From positions 8,805,863 to 8,869,862 of the forward strand of contig JAVLUZ010000142.1 of assembly GCA_036768485.1 (NCBI GenBank): a stretch of 64,000 bases of DNA, written 5' to 3'. The DNA is from Mermis nigrescens (taxonomy: Eukaryota; Nematoda; Enoplea; Mermithida; Mermithidae). A program made the position numbers and the translations under genes. The notes below the pieces were generated by a model. That model searched no databases and was not told the origin of the DNA. It was given only the letters and a program-made list of their open reading frames with translations. Positions 11,765 to 24,519 of this stretch are shown piece after piece. The number at the start of each line of letters is the position of its first letter. Position 1 is the stretch's first letter.

Positions 11765-12165
11765 GGAAATTCGTGGAGAGTCTAGAGGCCTAAAAATTAT
11801 TTAAAAGTGTCCTATTTGGGCAAAAAAACAATGGTGAGTACACGTCAGAAACGTTTTTTGACGTTTTGGACAATGCTCGTTCTTTCTAGAACATACATAT
11901 AAACATAAGAAAAATTTATGAAAAAGTATAAAAAAATCGAATAAATTGAGCAACATATAGTCAAAAATGTGCATACGGCACGAAGCGCCGAAAATTTGAG
12001 ACTTTGAGCCAAAAATAAGCTAAAAACGCCTAAAAAGGCACTTTTTACAATTTTCCAGAATAACTGACAATTCTGGGGAGAGTTCGCAGGTGTTTTGCGG
12101 GGTGTCAGCCAGTTGTCATCCGGTGGGTGATGTCTAACCCCCTCCCCAAAAAACACGTATGGTGG
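11765..12165. repeat. Interspersed 'TCTAGAACATAAAAACATA' repeat family, copy
   Basis: The family has fixed landmarks in order: 'aaaaacgat', 'gtcaaaaaac', 'gacaatgctcgttctttcta', 'gaacataaaaacata', a poly-purine stretch, 'atatagtcaaaaa', 'cgccgaaaattt', 'gagccaaaaatgagctaaaa', 'cactttttacaattttc', 'ctggggagag', 'gttgtcat' and 'cacgtatgg'. Other copies or parts lie near 23620-23965, 26350-26600, 29560-29985, 38520-38905 and 46670-46985. Open frames found in several copies share a hydrophobic peptide pattern (for example TILCSIYSIF) only because the DNA is repeated. Confidence 0.65.
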
Positions 12166-12830
12166 TGGGTGAGCTGTTTTCGGACTTTACATTAATGTTT
12201 TTTCATAATTTGCGGACCAAAATCTACGATCGGCCACGATGATGAGTGGTGCTCTACGAAAATGCGAAAATGAGTAGGTATGTACTAGGTACCTCCCTGT
12301 TTATTTTAGTGGTGTCAAGACCAGAGGTGAGGGGCAACTGTTCCTCCCCCTGCATCGGCCCACAAAAAGAATAGATTGTGTTTGTAATTTGCAGTGATTT
12401 ATGATTTATGGCCATATCGTAATTTCTCAAACGCGCTGGATGTTTACTACTCAAATTTATTATTTTCTTGATCCTAAAGGCTATATTTTAGAAGTTTTAT
12501 TCTATGTGTTTATAATCATAAATTCTAAAAATTATTGACAATTTGAGTCAATTGCATTAGTAGGCTTTGCTGCACTAGTGTTCGAGTATAAAATAGCAAA
12601 AGATAAAATGACATAAACTTGGGCCAACCATTATAGCTTTTGTAACTGCGAGAGTTACACGTCGCGAACTGTTAGTTCGCGTATGCCACTTAACATAGCT
12701 TATCTCGAGTATACATCTGCGGATGGGTGAGCTCGTGGCTATGCCTCCAGTTCTCAAATAAATCCCTAATTTTTCATTACAAAATCATTTAGATACTTGT
12801 CCGGTAAAATAGAATTAAGTATATGATAAC

Positions 12831-13648
12831 TAGCAAAGAAAAATGGTCCGATGGAACAAAAAAGGGGAATATACTTGGGATTGTGAATTATCGAGGATGT
12901 AAAAGGAGGGGACTAGGAAAAATCTCTCTATGTTATATGCCAAGAATCGCAAAATTTGTAAAAAATCAGACTTTCTCAAAACAATGCAAAAAATCGAAGT
13001 ATATTCTGCGGTCTCTGAAAAAACGTATTATTTTAAAATAATTTTTTCTGATTGACATAATATCTTAAAAGCATATTACGTAATGCAACTTTTTGCAGAC
13101 TTCATTCAACTTTGAGTTGCTTAATAATGTGACTGAAAGTGAAATGCTGTTAACAAATCATAATTAAGTTGTTCGTATTTTATTATTACTAAGCATGTCA
13201 CTTAGCAGATACAGCCATTCAAAGTGTCAAAGTGCAAGCAATATACAAATTCCCAAAAAATTGATTGAAAAAGCAGCGAGTTAGCAATGCAGTAGCTAAG
13301 CGAATTGAATGAAATAGTACATATCGATGCATTCAAGACAATCGATGATGTTGTTGGTTCAAAGCAGTAGGAAACACGGAAGCTGACGTGCAATAGACCT
13401 TATGTAGATACTCTTCTACACATGTCTACAGCAATTCTTTACTAAACTTTTACATTTTTCAAAGGCCGCAGAATATACTTCGATTTTTGGCATTGTTTAG
13501 AGAAAGTCTGATTTTTTACATATTTTGCGATTCTTGGCATATAACATAGGGAGATTTTTCCTAGTCCCCTCCTTTTACATCCTCGATAATTCACAATCGC
13601 AAAGTATCTTCCCTTTTTTGTTCCATCGGAGCATTTTTCTTTGCTAGT
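12831..13648. repeat. Long inverted repeat, copy 1
   Basis: The left arm (12831 to ~13022) starts 'tagcaaagaaaaatggtccg' and ends 'atattctgcggtctctg'. The right arm (~13463 to 13648) is its reverse complement, starting 'ggccgcagaatatac' and ending 'gcatttttctttgcta'. The spacer is about 440 bases. The same arms occur in the element at 34191-34880. The arms are open in one frame but differ between copies in a way that does not preserve a protein, so I treat it as a fold-back element. Confidence 0.75.
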
Positions 13649-13729
13649 ACCCCACTTTTAATTAGCAAGATTTGGAAATACAATACTAGATTTCATTTAC
13701 TGTGCGGTTCTTCTAATAATTGAATGGTT

Positions 13730-16700
13730 TAAACTTTACAAAGCTACTAGTTGTAGAAGAAACAAACATTCTGATTAGTAATTCTTATGTTACGTAGAAT
13801 ATCCTGTAAAGAAATTTGCTTCCAAAACTTTCTAGAGTTCAACTTAATTTACATTTTAAACTTTACACAAGAGTGTAAAGAATTTGAGTGGGATTAATAA
13901 TTTCGATATTGCTCTGATATAACGATCAGCATTTATTAAGAAATGAAACCTCTATAATGTTCTAAGAACAAATTAACATTAGGTGTTAATCACTTTACAC
14001 TACTCTTCATGCGCCCCTAGCAGACGTATCACATCTGTTTCCATATATATTTTACGACTTTAGAGAAAAAATAAGTTACCGTGAGGCTCTAGAATACAGC
14101 TTATTATATAGTGTAAACTTTACACTAGCAACGAGTGTAAAGAAGATTTTAGTCGGATTTGTAAATTCGATATTACTCGGATATTACGATCAACATTCAT
14201 GAAAAAATTACGTCTCCATAACGGTTTAATGACAAATAGACACAGATGTAAACCACTTTACATCACTGTTGAGTGTGAACAAACGCGCCCAGCTGACGTC
14301 CCTTATTTGATTCCATGTAAATTTTCAGATTTCATCAAAAAATTCAGGTTTTCGCAAAGCTCTAGAACGAAGATTAATTAGCAGTGTAAACTTTACACAA
14401 CCGCCTAGTGTAAAGAGGATTTTATTCCGATTTGTAAATCTGATATTACTCGGATATTATTATCAACATTTATGAAAAAATTGCATGTCTACAATGGTCT
14501 GAGGACAAATAAAGAATGAGTGTAAACTACTTTACATCACTGTTGGATGTAAACAAACGCGCCTACGTGACGTCTCACATTTGATTCTTTGAAAATTTCT
14601 AGACTCCAGGAAAAAATTAGGTTTCTGGAATGCTCAAAAACGAAGATAAATACATATGAAGTGTAAACTTCATGTAAACACCTAGTGTACAGAAGATTTT
14701 GGTCAGATTCGTAATTTTGATATTGTTCCGATATTACGATTAATATTTATGAAAAAAATTAAGTCTCCATAATGTTCTATGGGCAAACTAACAATAGGTG
14801 TGAACCACTTTACATTACTGTAGAGTGTAAACATATGCGCCAGACTGGCATATCAAATTTGGTTCTTGGTCCATTTCTAGACTTGATAATCATGTCCCTG
14901 ACTCATAACCGGAGAAGCAGGCAGAAAAAACAAGACAGAAGCGCATTTTAAACACCAAATTTTTGACTTTACACTCGCTAAATATTAATGTATAGACAAT
15001 TTGCTTTGACATGCACCCGATATAAAGCACTTTCTTTTTATTCTATTGGACTTATCCCGACTTCTGGACGGAGAAAGTGGCGAACAAAAAACGCAACAAA
15101 AACGTATTTTCCATCATTTAGAACACTGTAAACTTTAAAATTCCGTACCGAACTCCCCATTGAGTTGAAAGAAATTCGGTTTGGTACAATTTGTAGCTTT
15201 TAAATCGTAGTACATTCCTGTGTGCCAAAATTCTCTTGCAAAAATTATTTGGTATGATTTATTAATCAAAATTCGGAAAAAACGTGCTTTTTCGCCCATT
15301 TTTTACCTCTGATTTCGAACTTTACACCCCCATAAATAACTAAATATTGCGTTTTTTAAATGCAGTTTGCTGCGATGTGTAGCCTCCGAAAGGCACTTTA
15401 TTACTGCTGTATTCAATTTACCCTGACTCATAAGCGAAAAAATTTGGCAGAGAAATCTTCTTTAAAATCAGTTTTTTACACCATCCACTAGAGTGTAAAC
15501 TTTAAACCCCAGGATCTAACTCACCATAGAGCGTAGAAGACTTTGCTTATATGCGGAATGTAGCCCTTGATCCGCTCTACATTTCTGTCAGAAAACATTT
15601 CAAAAAACTCATAACCGGAGTTAGTATCAGACGTAAGCAGGTTGAAAACTCGACCAAAAAGTGCTTTTTCACCCCCATATTTTTGCACTCTGTACACTGC
15701 CATTCGATAACTAATGCGAATTTCAAAAAACAAAAAAAGTGCCATCTGAAGAATTCATCCCTCTATTATCCTATGCTGTTCAATTCTTCGAGTCATCAAT
15801 ACTCAGTTATCCACATGCCGCATTATAAATGTCCCAAAATTTATCCTATGAGATAACGTTACACAAAAACTTTACACCTTCTTTACACAGTCAGTTTTGA
15901 GTTTCAAGAAAAACAAAAAAACACGGGCAGCGAATTTTTTTATTATCTTTCTTTTAAAAAAACTGCACCTTCCAGAAGTGTCCCGTTATAGCTGTAGGGG
16001 GTGCACAGTTGTTAGGGTTACCCAAGTACGTATATTATAGGTACGCGCTACCTATGATAGTAATTGTTTTACTTGTTACCGCATATCGTATTTTAGAAGA
16101 TTCGAATTGAATTAAAAGTAATCTTGTCTAATGTTAATTTGTCTTAAACTTTCGTTTTACTGTAATGATCACGTGATGAGATAGTAGTAGTTGCGTTTTG
16201 ACGAAATCGTCGTTTTGGCTTGTTTTATCGTTTAGTGATATTTGTTTTGCTTCCCGGCTACTGCCGTGTGTACATATCCAAATAAAATAATAAAACCCAC
16301 CCAGGGGTTTGCTATACCGAGGGTGTGGTAGGCCGGCTTTCCCTACGTCGAGGATTTCTGTGATTTTGGTGGATTGGAAAGGTGAATACTTTTTGATTGT
16401 GTATTTTGTTCAAAATTCAATATTCTTTTCTCAACCCAAAATTGGTCAAAAATCTTATTTAATTATTTATGATGATTGATCAGTTTAGAGCTCGTTGGTG
16501 TTGTTTTCAAATTTCATTGTGCTACGTACATTAGGAACCAAAACATTTCGAAACTAGTGTAAACTTTGAAAACAAGTTAATTTATCAACTTGAGCAGGGT
16601 TGAGATAGGTCAACTGACCTCGCGGCAATTCTGGGATTTAGGTAGGTACTCTTAGGATCTAGGGCGTAGCTGCTGAGACTCCCGACGAAAAGCGGTCAGC

Positions 16701-16855
16701 AATATTAGGACTGAGGGAGTCGAAGCCGTATGTCTACAAGGGTCCAGAAAATCGAAGTTGTTCAACGACTACGCGATTGGGACCAGCGCTAAGAGCAGCT
16801 TAGGTACCTACGTAAGTAAGTCCCGAAGGCATATGTCAGGTTCGCCCGTATCGCT
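13730..16855. repeat. Large GTGTAAA/TTTACAC element, copy 2
   Basis: This is the most complete of the three copies. From about 13850 to 14930 it has four tandem units of roughly 254-277 bases, each opening with a GTAAACTT(TACAC) word (13858, 14112, 14385, 14662) and containing 'tattactcggatattacga' and 'cctagtgtaaagaagatttt'. After 15950 it shares with copy 1 the 'gttatagctgtagggggtg' landmark, the 'cacccaggggtttgctatac' motif and a conserved tail ending near 'taagtcccgaaggcatat'. No protein-coding frame is evident. Confidence 0.65.
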
Positions 16856-17100
16856 CTTGTAGATACAGGGCCCAACATTTACACTTTGCCCATGCGTCCG
16901 GCATCGAAAGTCTATTTTTAGAACAACTTAATCTCAATCGCCCATGCGTATGGGCGCCATAACATAGCAACGCGCATTATTGCACATAGTAATTCTTCAA
17001 GTCAAAGATTACTAAATATTTTGAACTTCTTCTCATAAGAAAAGCCCTCCATGATTCAGAAAGGCTAACTTGAAAGAATGCATGATAAAACTTTTTCAGC

Positions 17101-17269
17101 TATAGTCTGTTTCACATAAGTTTGGGCATGAAGTTTAATAATTTATTCAAGTCAGCCAACGGATTACGATAATTATATATCAAATCAACGCTCTAATCGC
17201 AATCTGTTGGCTCATTGTCAGACGTAGTTTTTTTAAATTTATACCCAAACTTGTGTGAAACATAGTATA
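17101..17269. mobile_element. TA-flanked MITE, copy b
   Basis: It has the same ends and near-palindromic middle as the copy at 11523-11695, with a decayed right end (gtgtgaaacatagtata). Confidence 0.7.
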
Positions 17270-17655
17270 ATCGAATAAAAACGCAATCGATTGCGTGATT
17301 TCCACCATAGGTAGTGTAATGCAGGTATAAGGTTGATTTATAATTAAATTTATTATTTAAATTTATTTCTGACGGATCAGAAATTTGCAACAGTTGAAAT
17401 CAATTTCCTTCATCGTATATTGCATTTTGAACAATCAATAAAAGCCTGCTGCTCGAACAAATAAGTAATCACCTAGCATCTTTTACTTTTTCAAGCACGA
17501 AATGTACATCTAATGAATAACGTACAACGGGTAACATGTGGAAAAATAATCGAAGGAAACAGAGAAAACTCAAAATAAAATAATACAGAGTCAAAGCATA
17601 TCATACATTTCTGGAGATTCGCCTTTTTAAAAATCGGTTTGAAAATAGCATAAGT

Positions 17656-20600
17656 TTAGTTGCCAAGATCACAAACTTCTGGCGACTTCGGTACGAAATT
17701 GAAAGTGTTGCAGACAAAACATTTGTAACTCGTAGAGCAGACAAACCAAAATAAAGCAAACCACAATGATACAATCGCAGAGGCTGATAACACGATGCAA
17801 ATTAAGAACACGGCCAGTATTATGACGAATCCTAAACAGATGTGAAAATTGAATAAAAATTCATATAGATATCCCGGAAAAAGCAAAGACAGCTATTATA
17901 GTCTATTTCACGAAACCTGTGCATAACAGAAAATTGTCAAATCAATATAGATTGACTAAAAAAGTGGTTTAAATGGAAGCGACGATCATGATATTGCGCA
18001 CAATAAGCATAGGGGCTTAGTTTTATTAGACTAATGATTTAATGCAGCTAATTACGAACTTCTTTTGCAGCACCATCCTACCCGCTGAAAATTAATTGCC
18101 AAACACAAGGTTTCTTGAAGCAGACTAGAAATATAGTCTGTTTCACATAACTTTGAGCATAAATTTTAAAAATTTTATATTGACAACAAGCCGACAGGTT
18201 ACGATAATTATATATCAGATCATTGCTGTAACCACAGTCTATCAGCTTATTGTCGGAGATGGTTTTTTAAAACTTGTGTCCAAATTTGTATGGAACAGAC
18301 TAGGTACACGTTTACGCTTCTATGAATAAAAATCCGTATGAAAATGATTTTAAAGCATACACGTATGAGAAGGCGAGGCGGGGTATAAGTATACATGGGC
18401 AGCGACTAAATTCTGGGGGTCTGAATCATACGTGGGCAGCAAGAAAATTCTGGGGGATGCAAGATTTTCCAAAGGTCAAAAAATTGCCTTAAAAATGGTG
18501 GTATGGCGAAAAAACACCATTTTTCTTCGTTTCTCATCGAGAACTATCCATTGGCAGCAACAAAATTGTGAAAAAAAACGAAAAAAATTTTAAAAATTGA
18601 ATTCTGGGGGGTATTTTGATTTCTGGGGGGATATTTTGGTTTCTCAGGGGGGGCATACCCCTCAAACGCCCCACGCCCAGGGGTGGTCTGGATGGTGTAA
18701 AAGTGGCGAAAATCCCAAAAAACATGTCGAAAATTCAATCCTGGGGTCGATCGACTTTTAGGAGTCTACGGATTATAGGGGTACAAAGCCCCGAGCTCCC
18801 CACGCCTGTGTGTGGGTCTAAGCCTTTCGCGCTCATGTGTGACCCCATCCAAAATCAATCCTACCCCGAAAAATGGCCGACTATACTAATAAAATTCTGA
18901 GCTGTTATGGGTATATATGATTAATGATTTTTATAAGCATGATTAGAATTCGAAAAAAAAACGTTTGCTACCTACTGTATTAACTTAACTTCTTGACTTA
19001 CATTATTCAATTACAGTAGAGAATGCATTGCATGCTACCAGAATAGTGCGCAGCATAAAAAAATAATTTCAACAGTATTTCAAATAGTCTCTGAAATTAG
19101 GAATTCAGCCTTGTTGATTTTGAGCTTTTTACTTCAATTATCTTTATAATCACTAGCAAGCGCCTAAGCTGTCTAAATCAAGAGCAGACTATTTATCACA
19201 TTTATCAGGATATAAGCTTTAATAAAAATAAATGAACATGCAAAAGGAGATATCTCAGGATACAATTAAATATAGGCGTGGGGGACCTGGGAGGGGTCTA
19301 GCTGGACCCCCAGAATCCGACTGACCTCCTAAAAATCGATAGATCTTCCCAGAATTGAATTTCTGACGCTGTTTTTTTTTAAATTTGGCCCATCAGACCT
19401 CCAGAATTTGATTGCTGCCATGCACGACCTTGAAGTAGGTTTCACTCCCGCAGAGAAGTTTTCAACCCCACGAAAATTTTCCCGACCATAGAATTCGCGA
19501 TTTAACAAAATTTTACGAAAAATTTGGAGAAAAGGTGCTGTTTTGAACGTTTTTAGCTATCTATTTATCCAGGGCCTGGTTTCCGAATGACGGGGTTTAA
19601 GCTAACAATGGGGTTAAATTCGATGAATTTTGCCGAGATGAGGGTTAAATAATTTATCTCTGGTTTCCGAATGAAGGGGTTAACTTAAACCTCAAGGGTT
19701 AATTTTAACCTTTTGGAGTTAACTTAACCCCAGGGTTAATTTGACGCTTGAGGGTTAAGTGCGTTGTATATCATATGCATTTGATATCAGTACTTATCTC
19801 AGGTTTCCGAATGAAAGGGTTAAATTGTTAAGGGTTAACTTTCCTTGTTTTGTCCAATAAAAGTTAACCCTGATGCCGATCAGGATTTATTTCTGCAAAC
19901 TGTATTGGTCGCTAACGGTTTGGTGTGTATTAGAATTCTGAATAGCTTTAAATTTTGTGCTATTGTGAGAAAAGGTGAATTGAATTATAGTCTGTTTCAT
20001 TTAAATTTGCGGTTTTTATTTGAATTTAATCTGGATGAATCAGGCTACAAAAGTGGACTAAAATTTTGATGCAATAATATACTCTAAAAATGGCAAACAT
20101 CTCCCCATAACTCGGTATACTGTAGAACATCGAAACTATGGTGTTAGTTTATAACACTTTTACGCATTTTAAATTTTTTCAGAAACTTAAAAGTTAAATG
20201 AAACGGACTATAGTATGCAAGTTATATATTCGATATACAACGCAATGCAGATTCCAGAATTTTTGATGTTTCTAATAACACTCTGCCAATATCATGAAAT
20301 CTTCGATTGTTCACTCCAAAATTTTTTATTATCGGAATTCTGAATCTGACTATCTAGCGGTTTATCATACATGTTCTATTCCGAGTTTGATGATTCCACT
20401 TTAATACATGCAGGGGTGTATTTAGGAGGGAGCGAGGGGCGGCCGCCCTCCCTCATCGGTTAAAATAGTTGGCGAGACAAAGAATGGATGTGTACTTTGC
20501 AACATTTTTTGGCCATCGACCATCGTAATTTCTCAAATTTAACACCTATATATGACATTCATCCACTTTCTTGGTCTGAAAGCCATATTTTTGTAATTTT

Positions 20601-22020
20601 CTTACACTTTTAAGGATAAATTCTAAAAAAATTTTGCGCTTCGCGCTAAATGCTTCAATGCACAAGAACAGGAAATAACGAATTATTCAAGTATCTAAAC
20701 GTCTTTTTGTCGAAATTCCACAAATTTTCCCTGGCTTCGCGTCGAGTTTTGGCCAAAGTTGAAGAAATTTAAGCATTTTTTCCACAAAATTGTCAAGAAT
20801 TGTGAAATTTTTTGCAAAAGTCCTACATCAGAAATCATTTTGACCAAAAATAGGCAATATAAAGCGGCAAAAAAAACGTTATTCTGCATGTGCGAGTAAG
20901 TACCTGGTTTTGAACTTATTTTTGACTGTTTCGGAAAAAGTTGGGGTACCGACCGCCCCCTCCTCCTTATAAAAATCCTAGATCCGCGACTGACTGAATA
21001 TCATGTGGTACTACATAAGTATGTCAAACTCCTATTATCCGTCACATTTGAAAACCGGCGTTGTCGATCGCAAGTACTAGTATATTCCAATAGTGATATA
21101 TGCGAGTGTGCTTGCTCATGCTCGGATTTATTCAGATTTTTTTGAAATATCGATTAGTTGTGTACAAGGCAAACTATCAACCAGCTCTACCCTAACTACA
21201 AATGCAATGCATTAATACATGAATATGAGCACATTGAATGCATGAAGTATTTAACTCCTGAGGGTTAATTTAACCCTTGAAGGTTAGTTAACCCTGGGGT
21301 CAAATTTCATTCGGAAACCGGGGATTAAGTTATCCCCGGGGTTAACTTAACCCTGGGGTTACTTTAACCTCGGGGTTAGTTAACCTCTTCATTCGGAAAC
21401 TGGACCCAGAAGAGTCAAAATTTTGGAGCTTCGCGCCACATACTCATTTTTTGACTATATTCAGTTCAATTTATTAAATTTTTGAAGTGTTTTATTTTTT
21501 GTGCTCCAGAACCAAGTTCTGGAGGTTTAGTGGACAAAATTCCAGAGGACGCATCAAAAAATTTGATTATGGGGTCTACCGTAATATGCGAAGGTATTTT
21601 GGATTATGGAGACTCTAAAAACTTCTTTCCTACGCCCACTTGTGGATACGATACGACGACTATAAGGAAGCTTAAAAATAAAATATAAATAAAAATCAAT
21701 TGTAAAAAATCATTGGCCAATAGAAAAAGAAAAATTAATAAATTACATGATAATCAAATTATCTAGAGTGCGAACAATGCAAATGAATTCCATTTAAAGT
21801 GATCACTCTTACCAGCGCAAAAGATGAAAATGACGAACATTGTGAGGAAAATACTAAGGGCTGTGAATGTTAAACAAAATACAGGTACGATACTAAGTAA
21901 GAGCCAAATGAGGCCAAAAGCAATGAAGAAGCCATTTATTGGTATGCTTAAATTCGAGCTGAAGGAATTGTGCCAGGGATACAATGAGGTTGACTGATTT
22001 GTTGGGAAGAAATAACCCAT
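17656..22020 (-). CDS. Two-exon gene for a 127-residue multi-span membrane protein
   Basis: Exon 1 is 21813-22020 and exon 2 is 17656-17831. Exon 1 ends GCTG before a strong GTAAGA donor. Exon 2 follows the acceptor CACATCTGTTTAG, and the join is in phase (G plus GA gives Gly-70). The start ATG at 22020 has a purine at -3 and an in-frame stop nine bases upstream. The 127-residue product has a polar N-terminus with two N-glycosylation sequons (NQS at 8, NLS at 23). A nearly continuous hydrophobic region from about 29 to 101 is long enough for three or four membrane spans. The C-terminal tail is cysteine-rich (Cys-101, -107, -110, -123). The ~4 kb intron is full of transposons. I do not recognise the family; tetraspan-like is as far as I would go. 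The hydrophobic exon candidate at 25.5 kb lies upstream but its phase does not fit. Confidence 0.6.
18132..18302. mobile_element. TA-flanked MITE, copy c
   Basis: The ends are tatagtctgtttcacataac and tggaacagacta. It lies in the intron of the membrane-protein gene. Confidence 0.7.
18380..18820. repeat. G-rich interspersed repeat (intronic)
   Basis: Two or three fragments of the 'atacatgggcagcgactaaattctggggg' family lie together here, with 'ggtggtatggcgaaaaaaca', 'ttctcatcgagaactatcca' and 'ccccacgccc' words also seen at 5.2, 22.8 and 39.3 kb. Overlapping open frames on both strands are by-products of the G-runs. Confidence 0.5.
19575..21405. mobile_element. ~1.8 kb element with GGGTTAA-rich inverted ends
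   Basis: The left end (cctggtttccgaatgacggg) and the complement of the right end (ccagtttccgaatgaagagg) match. Both subterminal regions (19600-19840 and 21250-21390) are built of direct and inverted GGGTTAA/TTAACCC words, interspersed with repeats of 'ggtttccgaatgaa' on the left. The middle holds two other elements: the MITE at 19986-20212 and a 'gtgtatttaggagggagcg' transposon remnant from about 20411 to 20990. No transposase is visible. Confidence 0.6.
19986..20212. mobile_element. TATAGTCTGTTTCATT MITE, complete copy
   Basis: It is 227 bp with inverted ends tatagtctgtttcatttaaa and agttaaatgaaacggactata. It is nested inside the GGGTTAA element, so it inserted later. A truncated relative is at 4230-4366. 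Confidence 0.7.
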
Positions 22021-22639
22021 ATCGATTTACTAGAATATTTGATCGGCAAACGTTAAACACGAATTGAGTCAATAGTATACGAGTATAACCTAAAATCGGA
22101 AATGATTAGGCGTTCAAATGAAATGTTCCACATTGGAAAACGAGGTAAACACCTACTAAAAAACGTTGAATAGTGATTGCTAATGCAGCGTCTTTTTCCA
22201 CGCGTCAAATGCAAACGAATGAAAAAGACGACATATATATATATGTACACGCTTTTATTGCACTGGAACAGTAATTTTCGACACTTTCTAGGTTTTTTGA
22301 CCCGGTTCTGACCTTTCAAAGGCAGAAGACATGGAAATTTATAGGCGGTAAGTGAAATTCTCTTACTCATTCGACTTAGTTATAGGCACTTTCTGGAGTA
22401 CCAGCACAGAAAATCATCGTTGTTCGGTCGCACTGGAAATCCACTTAATTTCTCTTTTAGCCCTAAAATCATGCAGGAAAGGATCCAAGAGTCGAAACGC
22501 TTAGCTATCATTATTTATCTGACTTTAAAGGGAAGACACACACAGGAACGCAGTGTTGCGCAAGTCTCTCATCTCTCACCATCTACAGCAAAAGTTACGA
22601 ATGAATTGTGAATTCTTTCTGTGTACCTGTGCACTCACA

Positions 22640-22890
22640 CGTGGGCGTTGGTAGAGTGGGGTTTGGGGTATGCAGTTCCTTAGAAGACCGAATACCCTAC
22701 CCACCCAAAAAAAACACCCAACAGAATTCAATTTTTGAAATTTTTAATTTCTCGCGATTTTTTGATGCCAATGAATAGTGCTCGACGAAAACGTTGAAAA
22801 ATGGCGTTTCTTTGCCATATCACCATTTTAAAGACCAGTTTTTGACCTTAAAAAATTGCAACCCCCAGAATTTCGGTGCTGCCCACCGAT
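22640..22890. repeat. G-rich interspersed repeat fragment
   Basis: It matches the pieces at 5.2, 18.5 and 39.3 kb: 'cgtgggcgttggtagagtgg', 'gcgattttttgatgccaatg' and 'accccagaatttcggtgctg'-type wording. Confidence 0.5.
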
Positions 22891-23619
22891 CACTCCAAGC
22901 CTGCGATATTAAGCGATTCATTGTAGTTTTTGATACCCTTTCCCTTTCAAGTCAATAGTCCTTTATTTATTGATTTTTTAATTTTGGCTCATTAACTGAA
23001 TTTAGATGAGAAATAATACTCTTTAGAAAGTGGATCGCGAACAGCCTAAAAACGTTTATACCACCGCAGAATGTATAGGTATATTTAATAGTAAACCACC
23101 TGCGATTTCATGTAAAAATTTTCGCTTGTACACAAAAACAGTTTCACTTGAATGATTCATCTAGAAAAGAAGCACAAGACTGAAAATGTCGGGCTAAGCG
23201 CCATCTGTTGGTTTTGAAATTAAGGCTCAACTATGAATCCCAATACGGTAAAAAGAGACACGAAAACACAAGAAATATGCTTTGATTCAGGGTACCTAAT
23301 AATGTATGGTATTTGCCTCTTTATATTCTGCTATAATTTCTAAATTTAGGTCGTCTCGCAGATTATTGTAGACACCCAAAATCCTGTTTTTAGTTGGCGA
23401 TTTCACCCAACCAGCCCCCCAGAATTTTCTTGCTGTCCATGAATGTTCGTCACAACTTGGTCTTTCACCAAGCATTAAATTCAGTTTCTCCCACTCACAT
23501 AACATTCACAATCTAAAATCTATTCTCATTGAGTATAAAGTAGTCAGAACATTAATCTTCAATTTATGACTGCACAAGATCGCAAATACCGTAGGTTCTG
23601 ATCATATGTACATGTACAG

Positions 23620-23965
23620 CATGAGAATTCTGGGGAAGAGGGGTCAGGCCCGGAAATTTTTTAAAAAGTGTTTTTTTAAACTAAAAACGATAGGCACACG
23701 TCAAAAAACTGCTTTTTTGACGTTACATAAGAAAATGTGAAAGAAATCTCAAAAAAATTTGAAAAAATAAATTGAACAAAATATAGTCAAAAAATGGAAA
23801 CATGGCGCAAAGGCCGAAAATTTGATATTTTTGAGCCAAAAATGAGCTAAAAACGCTTGACAGGTACACACACTTTTTAAACAATTTTCGAAAAAATCGA
23901 CTATGCTGGGGGTAACAGCCATTTTGCGGGGTATCAGTTGTCATTCCTGAAAAATACGTATGGTT
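23620..23965. mobile_element. Copy of the 'gaacataaaaacata' repeat family with a possible 8-bp target duplication
   Basis: The family landmarks are present in order. The block lies between 'catatgtacatgtacagcat' on the left and 'aatacgtatg' on the right, flanked by gttctgat and gttgtgat (7 of 8 bases equal). A near-duplicated 8-bp flank would suit a hAT-type insertion. Confidence 0.45.
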
Positions 23966-24519
23966 GTGATGTGACCAGATTAATGAGGCAAAAAAAGACA
24001 AACATTGAAAATTTTCTTCGATAGTGCTTTAAATCGACCCCAGAAACTGTGTAATAAAGTGCTTTAACGCTATTTTAGCACTTATGCCAGTTTTTGGCCC
24101 AAAAAGCTCAATTCTTGATCCCCAGACAGGCTGACCTTTCCAGATCGCCCATGCATTGCATCTATGATTGTGTTACGACCATAGATTCAGCACAATCGGT
24201 CTGTGGGTTGGATAGGTTTTTTGAGCCAAAACGACTTCAGTCATGTTTAAAACGATTGATAGCAAAAGCTAAAAATTAAGAGGCTCAATTCGTACGTTTT
24301 CTGAAGGTGCTACTATTTTCTAATGTTAAGTTTAACATAACGAGCTGTTATGCATTGTTTGTTAACTTAAATGGACAAGAAAGCTGAAAGAGACGAGTTC
24401 CAAACTCTCCATTTTAAAGTAATCGTTCACGCGAGAATAGATCATGACGCGGAAGAACAATAAAGATAAGCAACCTCTTCACTAAAAATCTCAGATTTTG
24501 AACAATTCATTTACGTGTA

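Noticed and set aside
1040..16855. Copies 1 and 2 of the GTGTAAA element read as the two LTRs of one giant retrotransposon
   Set aside because: They are in the same orientation, but the 10 kb between them has host-like exons and other transposons and no retroviral-type enzyme motifs.
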